Below are positions 24,103 through 31,779 of a stretch of 64,000 nucleotides of DNA, piece by piece. The notes under the pieces are model-generated. The model did no database searches. It was not told the DNA's origin and saw only the letters and a program-made list of their open reading frames with translations. Both the position numbers and the translations under genes were made by a program. The first letter of the stretch is position 1. Each line of letters opens with the position of its first letter. Origin of the DNA: Aliitabrizicola sp041905595 (GTDB lineage: Bacteria > Pseudomonadota > Alphaproteobacteria > Rhodobacterales > Rhodobacteraceae); contig JAYRKT010000023.1 of the NCBI GenBank assembly GCA_041905595.1, positions 5,805-69,804 on the forward strand, in the 5' to 3' direction.

Positions 24103-25749
24103 TCAGCCGAGTTTGACATTGTCGATCCCCACGATGCGGTCATAGACCCAGTAGAGCACCAGAACCACGACCAGCAGCAGCGAGCCGAGCGCGGCGGCCA
24201 GTCCCCAGTTCAGCGAGGTGCCGATGTGATAGGCGATGCGGTTCGAGATGAACACGCCCTTCGCCCCGCCGACGAGTTCGGGCGTGATGTAATAGCCGAT
24301 GGCGAGGATGAAGACGAGGATCGAACCCGCGCCGATCCCTGGAATGCTCTGTGGGAAGTAGACGCGCCAGAACGCCGTCCAGTCCGTCGCGCCAAGCGAC
24401 TTGGCGGCCCGCAGATAGGACGGCGGGATCGTCTTCATCACCGAGTACAGCGGCAGGATCATGAACGGCAGCAGGATATGCGTCATCGCGATGATCGTGC
24501 CGGTCTGGTTGTTGATGAGGACAAGGCGGTTGTCGTCGGCCACCAGCCCGGCCCAGACAAGAAGATCGTTGATGACCCCCTGCTGTTGCAGGAGCACCTT
24601 CCACGCGCTCGTGCGTACCAGAAGCGAGGTCCAGAACGGCAGCAGCACCAGGATCATCAGCAGGTTGGCCGTGCGCGGCGCCAGGTTCGCCAGTAGCCAT
24701 GCCACCGGATAGCCCAGCAGGATGCAGGTGCCTGTGATCGCCAGCGAAAGGATCATCGTGCGCAGGAACAGCATCAGATAGACGCGTTCGGACTCCGCGC
24801 GCGGGGCGATGCCATCCGCTGTCATCTTCAGGTCGACAGCGTTGAGGAAGTAGCCAGAGGTGAAGCGCGGGCTAAAGACCTTGATGATCGACCAAGGCTG
24901 CGGCGTCGCCCAGGCCTTGTCGCTTTCCGTGAAAGCGGCAGTGAAATTGGCTGCGGGGATCGTTCCCGCCTGCTCCGCCGCGACAATCGCCGAAAGGGCG
25001 GGCTGCCATTCCGCCCCGAAGGCGCCGGCTGCCGAGGGATTGGCCTTCAGATCCTCGGTCAGGCCGACGGCGACGGTGTTCCACGGGCGCTTTTCGGTCG
25101 GGCTGTCATTCTTCACCGTCTGCATGACGCGGGCAAAATCGGCGAAGGCGGCGGATGTCAGCGGCAGGTTGTCCCGCGCTGCGGGTGACAGCACGAAGGG
25201 CGGCTCGGCGGTCTTGCCGCCTGCCTTGTCCCAGTCGGCCTGCGCCGAAACCCAGGCAGGATCGCCCAGCAGTTTGGTCCAGGTAGTCGGCGCGTCCCAA
25301 ATGGCGTCGACCGCGACCAGCGCCTTGGCGACATCCTCGCCCATGTCGTCCACATCCCGGCCAGTCCCGCGCAACAGCGACGAAAATCCCGAGTCCTCGT
25401 AGTTCAGTCGGGTGCCAAGCTGGGTATGGGTCTTTTCCGCCACCGCGATCAGAAGATCGGAGGCAAGCGCACGATAGACGGGTTCTTCCGGCGGGGTGCC
25501 GGACTCGGCGTTCCAGTTTGCCAGGGCCACAACGGTGCGCGGCAGGGTGTCGGCCACGATGTCATTCTGGACCGAGCGGAACAGCATGTCCCCGATCGGG
25601 GCAATGAAGGTGACGAGGACGAAAATCAGAAGCGGCGCGATCAGCAGGAAGGCACGCAACTTCTGCCGGCGAAGCGCGCGGTTCAGGCTTTGCTTCAGCG
25701 GTGTTCCATCCGCCGCAAGCATCGGGCCGTTTGCTGTCTGATCCGTCAT
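24103..25749 (-). CDS. Spermidine/putrescine-type ABC transporter permease (PotB family) with long periplasmic insert
   Basis: This permease of 548 residues is nearly twice the length of PotB (about 285). A first membrane span lies at about residues 34-58 (AFLLIAPLLIFVLVTFIAPI). Next come some 260 mostly polar residues (60-320), and then the usual permease core from about residue 321 with its coupling loop AAKSLGATDWTAFWRVYFPQ. The insert should face the periplasm and contains repeated Trp/Ala-rich helices. There is no frameshift: the reading frame and codon use are even throughout. The extra domain could help receive substrate from the binding protein, but its role is unknown. Confidence 0.85.
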   Translation of the reverse strand: MTDQTANGPMLAADGTPLKQSLNRALRRQKLRAFLLIAPLLIFVLVTFIAPIGDMLFRSVQNDIVADTLPRTVVALANWNAESGTPPEEPVYRALASDLLIAVAEKTHTQLGTRLNYEDSGFSSLLRGTGRDVDDMGEDVAKALVAVDAIWDAPTTWTKLLGDPAWVSAQADWDKAGGKTAEPPFVLSPAARDNLPLTSAAFADFARVMQTVKNDSPTEKRPWNTVAVGLTEDLKANPSAAGAFGAEWQPALSAIVAAEQAGTIPAANFTAAFTESDKAWATPQPWSIIKVFSPRFTSGYFLNAVDLKMTADGIAPRAESERVYLMLFLRTMILSLAITGTCILLGYPVAWLLANLAPRTANLLMILVLLPFWTSLLVRTSAWKVLLQQQGVINDLLVWAGLVADDNRLVLINNQTGTIIAMTHILLPFMILPLYSVMKTIPPSYLRAAKSLGATDWTAFWRVYFPQSIPGIGAGSILVFILAIGYYITPELVGGAKGVFISNRIAYHIGTSLNWGLAAALGSLLLVVVLVLYWVYDRIVGIDNVKLG

Positions 25750-25754
25750 TCGTC

Positions 25755-25773
25755 GTCCCCGCAGTCAGGGGAC
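25755..25773 (-). terminator. Intra-operon hairpin between binding protein and permease genes
   Basis: GTCCCC and GGGGAC pair across a 7-nt loop in the 58-nt gap after the binding-protein gene. With no T-run it is more likely to stabilise the upstream message or attenuate than to terminate, giving more binding protein than permease. Confidence 0.4.
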
Positions 25774-25807
25774 GGGACTTTCGCCCCGCCCCCATTACGT
25801 TCCAGGC

Positions 25808-26947
25808 TTACTTCGACAGCCAGTTCTGGAAAGCCACTTCGACCGCGTCCTGGTTGTCCGCCCACCATTCGATGTTGTTCACCAGATAGTTCTTCTGGTT
25901 TGCGGGGTTGGTGGGCATGAAGGGCGCCATTTCGATGCCGAGTGTTGCGTGCTTCGACACCAGCGGCTGCGACGAGGCGCGGGCCGGGCCGTACGAGATA
26001 TACTTGGCCTGATCCGCCAGACGCTGCGTGTCGGTGGCGAAGTTCAGGAAGTGCATCACGCGGTTCTTCTGGGCTTCGTCCAGGCCCTTGGGAACAACCC
26101 AACCGTCGAAGTCAAACACTTCCCAGTCCCACAGCATGGCGATGGGCTGCTTCTGCTCGACGATGGCCGAGAACAGGCGGCCGTTATAGGTCGATCCCAT
26201 CACGACTTCGCCATCAGCCAGAAGCTGCGGGGTTTCGGCGCCGGCCGACCACCACACGACATGATCCTTGATGGTGTCGAGCTTGGCGAGGGCGCGGTCC
26301 ACGCCCTCTTTCGTGGAGAGCACGGTGTAAAGCTCATCCTTCGAGACGCCGTCACACAGGAGCGCCCATTCGAGGTTCTTCTTCGGACGCTTTTCCAGCG
26401 CGCGCATTCCAGGGAAGGTCTGGAGATCGAAGATCGCGCAGAGGTCTTCCGGAACCTTGCCATTCCATTCCTTGACGTCGGTGCGATAGCCGAAGGTGGT
26501 CGAGAACACGATCTGCGGCACGAAGCATTCGTTGATCATCGCCGCGCCGAAGTCCTTCGAAGCGGGGGTGCCGTCGGGGGCGGCGGCAAGGTCCTTATCG
26601 AAGTCGATTTCCTCGGCCAGGCCTTCATCGCAGGCGCGCTGGCTGTCGGGGCCTTCAACATCGACCAGGCTGTAGGTCATGTTGCCGGCTTCCGACGCGG
26701 CGCGCATCTTGGCGATGGCTTCGTTCGAGCCTTCGTCCCAGGTGATCTTGACGCCGGTCAACTTGGAATAGGGCTCGGCATAGGCCGCGACCTGCGAGGC
26801 CTGGTAGGCGCCGCCCCAGGACATCAGGACCATCGAGTCAGAGCAATTGTCGCAAGGCGGCAGATCCTCGGCAAATGCAACGCCGGCGCCAAGCGGCAGC
26901 ATCGCCAGCGCGGTTGCACTGAGAAGGGATTTGAGTGTCATTGTCAT
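25808..26947 (-). CDS. Extracellular solute-binding protein (PotD/PotF family)
   Basis: This 379-residue periplasmic binding protein has a signal peptide (MTMTLKSLLSATALAMLPLG through AFA) and a mature start EDLPPCDNCSDSMVLMSWGGAYQ, the WGG strand being typical of polyamine-type binding proteins (SBP_bac family 1/PotD). Two nearby cysteines, CDNC, at the mature N-terminus could form a disulphide. It lies between the ATPase and permease genes of the creatinase operon. The co-transcribed enzyme suggests creatine, or another guanidino compound, as ligand rather than a polyamine. Confidence 0.85.
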   Translation of the reverse strand: MTMTLKSLLSATALAMLPLGAGVAFAEDLPPCDNCSDSMVLMSWGGAYQASQVAAYAEPYSKLTGVKITWDEGSNEAIAKMRAASEAGNMTYSLVDVEGPDSQRACDEGLAEEIDFDKDLAAAPDGTPASKDFGAAMINECFVPQIVFSTTFGYRTDVKEWNGKVPEDLCAIFDLQTFPGMRALEKRPKKNLEWALLCDGVSKDELYTVLSTKEGVDRALAKLDTIKDHVVWWSAGAETPQLLADGEVVMGSTYNGRLFSAIVEQKQPIAMLWDWEVFDFDGWVVPKGLDEAQKNRVMHFLNFATDTQRLADQAKYISYGPARASSQPLVSKHATLGIEMAPFMPTNPANQKNYLVNNIEWWADNQDAVEVAFQNWLSK

Positions 26948-26989
26948 ACTCCCGGTTGTTATTTTGGTTTTTCTTGCCCTTGCGGGCCT

Positions 26990-28096
26990 CTACGGCGCGT
27001 CGAGCGCGCGGCAGTCTTCTGGCAGCCAGCCGATCTCGATGATCTCGCCGGGCTTGTTGCGGATCTGATCGGGGGCATTGCGGGTCTTGATGACGAAATC
27101 GTCGTGTCCGGCGACCTTCAGGCGCGTTCGGAAGATGTCGCCCATATAAATGAACTCGACCACCTCGGCCTTCAGCGTATGCACCCCCGGACGAAGCCGC
27201 GCCTTGTTGGTTTCGACGCGCTCGGGGCGGATCGAAACCTGTGTGCGATCACCGACCTTCGAGACGTTCACCGGCTTGGCGTCGATGATGTCGCCCGAGT
27301 CGAGTCGGACGACACAGGTGTCACCCTTGATCTCAGTCACGGTGCCCATCAGACGGTTGTTCTCGCCAATGAACTGCGCGACGAAGCTGTTGACGGGGGC
27401 CTCGTAGAGTTCGGAAGGCGGGGCCAGTTGCTGGATGCGCCCGTCGTTGAACACCGCGACCCGGTCGGACATGGTCAGCGCCTCGGTCTGGTCATGGGTG
27501 ACATAGACCGTGGTGATGCCCAGCTCGTGGGCAAGCCGCGTGATCTCGAACTGCATATGTTCGCGAAGCTGCTTGTCCAACGCGCCAAGGGGTTCGTCCA
27601 TCAGGACGAGCTCCGGCTCGAACACCAGCGCGCGGGCCAATGCGACACGCTGCTGCTGACCGCCAGAAAGCTGCGACGGGCGCCTACCGGCAAAGCCACC
27701 CATCTGCACCATGTCCAGCGCGCGCTTGACCTTTTGATCGCGTACCGCCTTGTCGAGCTTGCGCACCTCGAGCGGGAAGGCGAGGTTTTCGGCGACCGTC
27801 ATGTGGGGGAAAAGCGCGTAGTTCTGGAACACCATTCCGATGCCGCGCTTGTGGGGTGGAACGGTATTGATGTTGCGCCCGTTCAGGCGAATCTCGCCGT
27901 GCGTTGCCGTTTCGAAGCCCGCGAGCATCATCAGGCAGGTCGTCTTGCCCGAGCCTGACGGGCCGAGCATCGTCAGAAACTCTCCCTTCGGCAGGGAAAG
28001 GTTCAAATCCTTCACGACGAGCGTCACACCGTCGTAGCTTTTTTGAACTCGGTCGAAAACGACGAACGCATCGTTCGCCATCGCCCCTTCAGCCAT
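26990..28096 (-). CDS. Spermidine/putrescine-type ABC transporter ATP-binding protein (PotA family)
   Basis: This 368-residue ATPase has Walker A GPSGSGKTT, signature LSGGQQQRVALARAL, Walker B LVLMDEPLGALD and a C-terminal TOBE domain from about residue 280. Two starts are possible: MAEGAMANDAF (28096) and MANDAF (28081). Both have purine-rich stretches upstream, and I give the longer. The gene follows creatinase by 80 nt and precedes the binding-protein gene by 42 nt. Confidence 0.87.
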   Translation of the reverse strand: MAEGAMANDAFVVFDRVQKSYDGVTLVVKDLNLSLPKGEFLTMLGPSGSGKTTCLMMLAGFETATHGEIRLNGRNINTVPPHKRGIGMVFQNYALFPHMTVAENLAFPLEVRKLDKAVRDQKVKRALDMVQMGGFAGRRPSQLSGGQQQRVALARALVFEPELVLMDEPLGALDKQLREHMQFEITRLAHELGITTVYVTHDQTEALTMSDRVAVFNDGRIQQLAPPSELYEAPVNSFVAQFIGENNRLMGTVTEIKGDTCVVRLDSGDIIDAKPVNVSKVGDRTQVSIRPERVETNKARLRPGVHTLKAEVVEFIYMGDIFRTRLKVAGHDDFVIKTRNAPDQIRNKPGEIIEIGWLPEDCRALDAP

Positions 28097-28176
28097 ACGC
28101 GCATCCCCGTTGCGGTTGCCCCCTTGTCGGACCGAGCGGCACGCTGCCCAGCCGCCGCCTGTTCTCAAGCGAGGGT

Positions 28177-29397
28177 TCAGTTCTTGAATGGCAGGATAAG
28201 ATGGTCGGGTCCATAGGGAAATCCGGTGATGTTCCGATTGCCGTCTTCGGTGATGACGAGGATGTCATGCTCGCGGTAGCCGCCCGCACCCGGTAGATGG
28301 TTGGGAATGGTGATCATGGGTTCCATCGACACGACCATGCCCGGTTCAAGCACAGTCTCGCAGTCTTCGCGAAGCTCCAGCCCGGCCTCGCGGCCGTAGT
28401 AGTGGCAGAGAACTCCGAAGGAGTGGCCATAGCCGAAACTGCGGTACTGCAAGAGATTTTCCGCGGCATACATCTCGTTCAACTCGCGTGCCACGTCGCA
28501 GCAGCGGTTGCCCGGCACCAGAAGTTCCTTGCCGCGGTCATGGACCCTGCAATTGAACTCCCACAGCCGCAGGTGTTCGTCGGTCGGCTGGCCCGCGAAC
28601 ATCGTGCGCTCCAGCGCGACATAGTATCCCGCGACCATCGGGAAGCAGTTCAGCGACAGGATGTCGCCCTGCTCAATCCTGCGGCTTGTGACCGGATTAT
28701 GGGCACCGTCAGTATTGATCCCCGACTGGAACCAGGTCCAGGTATCGAGCAGTTCGCCATGCGGCCATATCTTGGCGATCTCGCGCACCATCGTCGCGGT
28801 CGAATGGAGCGCCACCTCGTGTTCGGGCGTCCCAACCGTGGCCGCCTCGGCGCAGGCGGCGCCCCCGATATCGGCGATACGGGTCATCTTCTCGATATGC
28901 GAGATCTCGGCAGCAGACTTGATCATGCGCTGACGCATCGCCCCTTGGGCAATGTCGACGAATTCCACCGAGGGGAATTCCGACTTGAGCAAGGCGAGGG
29001 TGTCGATGCTGATGTGATCGAATTCGATTCCAAGCCGGCGTACGCCCGGGATCAGACCACGGACGGCATGAAAGTAGTTGTCCTTCTGCCAGTCTGTGTA
29101 GGTGATGTTGCGCCCGCCGAAGGTCCGACGCCACGGCTGGCCGCCGTCGATGCCGGCGCTGATCGACGTGGTCTTGTCATGGTCGACGACAAGGCCATAG
29201 CGGCGCCCGAAGTAGCAATACAGGAAGTCACTGTAATAATTGATGTTATGGTACGAGGTGAACAGCGCTGCGTCGATCCCGCTGTCGGCCATGTGGCGAC
29301 GGATCGCTGATAGCCGCCGCTCCATCTCGCTGGCAGGAAAGGTTGGCGTAACGGCAGTTCCGTTGCCCACATAATCCTGAAGCCGTTCGCGCTGCAT
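28177..29397 (-). CDS. Creatinase (creatine amidinohydrolase)
   Basis: This 406-residue member of the M24 pita-bread fold hydrolyses creatine to sarcosine and urea. It matches Pseudomonas creatinase as I recall it almost block for block: FTSYHNINYYSDFLY, IDGGQPWRRT, TWTWFQSGINTDGAHNPVT and LEPGMVVSMEPM. His233 in GAHNPV aligns with the catalytic His232, and Phe63 and Arg65 with the substrate-pocket Phe62 and Arg64. Metal-binding residues of M24 aminopeptidases are absent, as expected. It heads an operon with a complete PotABCD-like importer and is divergent from a LysR gene. It is about the usual length (near 405). Confidence 0.92.
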   Translation of the reverse strand: MQRERLQDYVGNGTAVTPTFPASEMERRLSAIRRHMADSGIDAALFTSYHNINYYSDFLYCYFGRRYGLVVDHDKTTSISAGIDGGQPWRRTFGGRNITYTDWQKDNYFHAVRGLIPGVRRLGIEFDHISIDTLALLKSEFPSVEFVDIAQGAMRQRMIKSAAEISHIEKMTRIADIGGAACAEAATVGTPEHEVALHSTATMVREIAKIWPHGELLDTWTWFQSGINTDGAHNPVTSRRIEQGDILSLNCFPMVAGYYVALERTMFAGQPTDEHLRLWEFNCRVHDRGKELLVPGNRCCDVARELNEMYAAENLLQYRSFGYGHSFGVLCHYYGREAGLELREDCETVLEPGMVVSMEPMITIPNHLPGAGGYREHDILVITEDGNRNITGFPYGPDHLILPFKN

Positions 29398-29467
29398 CTG
29401 CCCTCTCCTGAACCACGATTTCCAGCGTCGAACCTGCGGCCAGTTTCATGGCTTGTCAAAAGACCGA

Positions 29468-29487
29468 TTCTCATGTCGGGATGAGAA
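29468..29487. promoter_or_regulatory. Inverted repeat TTCTCAT-N6-ATGAGAA, candidate LysR operator
   Basis: Perfect 7-bp arms with a 6-nt spacer lie in the 108-bp gap between the creatinase and LysR start codons, 18 nt before the LysR ATG and 70 nt before creatinase. Dyads of this kind are usual binding sites for GcvA-like LysR proteins. Confidence 0.6.
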
Positions 29488-29505
29488 AAACTAATAGGGT
29501 GCCGC

Positions 29506-30399
29506 ATGACCCAAGCTCCGCTCAATGCGCTCCGGGCATTTGACGCCGTCGTCAGGGCCGGTTCGTTCAAGTCGGCGGCCGAGATGCTGTTCGTCACGCA
29601 ATCGGCCGTAAGCCATCAGGTCCGCCATCTCGAGGACTGGCTCGGCCGGTCGCTGTTCGATCGCTCGGGCCCGCGCCCCCGGCTTCTGCCGGAAGGGGAG
29701 GAATTGGCCCGGACGCTGGCCCTGTCATTCGACGGAATCGAGGCCGCCTGCCTGCGCCTGCGACGCGCGTCCGAAGAACCTCGCCTGGTAATCGCGGCAA
29801 TCCCCTCTGTCGCGCTCTGCTGGCTCATTCCAAGGCTCGCGGGATTTCGTGCCGCCCATCCGGACGTCGCAACGCGGATCGTCTATGCCTTCCACCGGCA
29901 GGAGATCGACTTTTCCGATGTCGATCTTGCTTTCATCTATGCCCCCCAAAACGCGGTTGCCGAGGGGCACGTCCAGGCCGAGCTGTTTTTTCCGGGGACC
30001 AGCGTTCCAGTGAGCAGCCCGAAGCTTGCGACTGGTCCGGTCGAACCTGAGGCAATGGCCCGCATGACGCTTCTTCACGACACCGACGGTGCAGAATGGC
30101 TCGATTGGTTCCGTCAGGCGGGCGTCGAGGGACTGGTTCTGCCGGAAGGGCCGGCCTTTCAGGATTTCAACCTGCTGCGTGCGGCGGCGCTGGCAGGCCA
30201 AGGCGTGGCGCTTTGCCCCTACGCCATGATCCGCGACGACCTTCTGGCCGGGCGGCTCAGCCAGCTTTCGTCAGTCACCGCGAATCCAGAGAGCGGCTAC
30301 TATCTCGTCCGCTCGTCTGCCACCGGGCGTCACGACGCCGCAATCCGGGCCTTCCGCGACTGGGCCTTCGCCGAACGCGAAAACAGTCTGAGTGTGTGA
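29506..30399 (+). CDS. LysR-family transcriptional regulator (GcvA-like)
   Basis: This 297-residue regulator has the HTH segment LNALRAFDAVVRAGSFKSAAEML, then QSAVSHQVRHLEDWLG, characteristic of the GcvA subgroup, and a C-terminal effector domain from about residue 90. It is divergent from the creatinase-importer operon, which is its probable target. It ends 56 nt before the convergent MFS gene. Confidence 0.88.
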   Translation: MTQAPLNALRAFDAVVRAGSFKSAAEMLFVTQSAVSHQVRHLEDWLGRSLFDRSGPRPRLLPEGEELARTLALSFDGIEAACLRLRRASEEPRLVIAAIPSVALCWLIPRLAGFRAAHPDVATRIVYAFHRQEIDFSDVDLAFIYAPQNAVAEGHVQAELFFPGTSVPVSSPKLATGPVEPEAMARMTLLHDTDGAEWLDWFRQAGVEGLVLPEGPAFQDFNLLRAAALAGQGVALCPYAMIRDDLLAGRLSQLSSVTANPESGYYLVRSSATGRHDAAIRAFRDWAFAERENSLSV

Positions 30400-30455
30400 G
30401 CCCTCGCCCCAGACGTCTCCGGGCTGATCACCGTTTTCGCCGGCCCGATTGCCGA

Positions 30456-31778
30456 TCAGGGGGATGGCGGGGCGTCAGGCCCGCTTTTCCTTGGCTCGCG
30501 GACCGGAAGCATGAACAGGAACCCGAGCACGAAGGAAACCGCGACAACCGCAATCCCGGCCTTCTGGTTCTGGGTCGCGAGCGTCACCCACCCCACCAAA
30601 GCCGACCCCAAAGGCCCGGTGGCGCGTCCAGCCAGCGCGTAGAGGCCGAAGTATTTCGTGACCATGTCGGGCGGGGCAAGACGCGACATCAGGCTGCGCC
30701 CCGACGCCTGCACTGGACCGAAGAACACCCCGAGGATGCAGGACGCGATCCAGAACGCCCGTTGCGAGTCAAGGAAAGCGATCGAAAGCGACACTGCGGC
30801 AAGCGCAACGATCGACACCATGACCACTGGCTTGGCCCCGATCCAGTCGTCGATCCAGCCAAACACAAATGCGCCGGTTCCGGCGGCGACGTAAATCGAG
30901 ACCCCGAAAAACAGCATCTGCGTATCGCTGAACCCGAAGGCACCCTTGGCTACGAGAGGCCCGAAGATGAAGATCGAGTTCACCCCGTCGGCAAAGAACA
31001 TGTGGGCCAGCAGCAGCCAAGCGATCGAAGGAGTCTTGGGCAGTTTGCGGATCGTCTGCCAGATGTCCGCCAGGCCCTTCCTTACGATGGTGGCAGCGCG
31101 TTCCGGCGAAGGCCGCTCCTTTGGGCCAAGCAGGACCAGCGGCGCGCCGAAGACCAGAAACCACAGCGCGCTGACCGGGCTGGACAGGCGTGACGGCTCG
31201 GCCTGGGCCGGGTCGAGGCCCAGAAGCGGCGGATCGGGGATCACCAGCAGGACGTAAACGAGCGCGATCGACGCAAGACCGCCGAAATAGCCGGCGGCCC
31301 AGCCCATCCCCGACACGCGCCCGCGCTTTTCCGCCGGCGCCACGTCGGTCAGCAGCGCGTTGTAGAAGACATATCCCAGCTCGAACCCGGCATTTGACAC
31401 GGCAAGCAGGACCAAGGCGAGCGTCAGCGAGGATGGCTCCGGTCGGACCCACCACATGGCACCGGTCGCGACGATGGCGACCAGCGAGCAGACGGCCAGC
31501 CAGGTCCTTCGCCGACCGCTCTGGTCTGCCAACGCCCCAAGCATCGGGCTGAGAAGGGCAACGCCGATCGCCGAGATCGAAATCGCGAAACCCCATTTCG
31601 CCTGCCCATGCACCGGATCGTCGGCAACACGGGAAAGGAAGTAGGGCGCAAAGACGAACGACAGCACAACAGCGCCGTAGGCGGAGTTTGCCCAGTCATA
31701 CATGCACCAGTAGAGGATTTGCCGGCGGCTGCCCGTCACGGGCCCGGCCTTCGCGGAGAGCGTGGATACCTCTGCCAT
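30456..31778 (-). CDS. UMF1/Atg22-like MFS transporter
   Basis: This 440-residue transporter has about 12 membrane spans. The YDWANSAYGAVVLSFVFAPYF segment near the N-terminus is the signature of the UMF1 (Atg22-like) family. The loop GALADQSGRRRTWL is the typical MFS motif A. The gene begins 1 nt after the stop codon of the acyl-ligase fusion gene, so the two are almost certainly one operon. By analogy with LplT, which sits beside aas in E. coli, it could move lysolipid or fatty acyl substrates, although LplT belongs to a different MFS branch. Confidence 0.83.
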   Translation of the reverse strand: MAEVSTLSAKAGPVTGSRRQILYWCMYDWANSAYGAVVLSFVFAPYFLSRVADDPVHGQAKWGFAISISAIGVALLSPMLGALADQSGRRRTWLAVCSLVAIVATGAMWWVRPEPSSLTLALVLLAVSNAGFELGYVFYNALLTDVAPAEKRGRVSGMGWAAGYFGGLASIALVYVLLVIPDPPLLGLDPAQAEPSRLSSPVSALWFLVFGAPLVLLGPKERPSPERAATIVRKGLADIWQTIRKLPKTPSIAWLLLAHMFFADGVNSIFIFGPLVAKGAFGFSDTQMLFFGVSIYVAAGTGAFVFGWIDDWIGAKPVVMVSIVALAAVSLSIAFLDSQRAFWIASCILGVFFGPVQASGRSLMSRLAPPDMVTKYFGLYALAGRATGPLGSALVGWVTLATQNQKAGIAVVAVSFVLGFLFMLPVREPRKSGPDAPPSP

Positions 31779-31779
31779 C

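Noticed and set aside
24103..25749. The long PotB-like gene read as two genes fused by a frameshift error
   Set aside because: A single even reading frame runs from the first membrane span through the insert to the permease core, with no stop or second ribosome-binding site.
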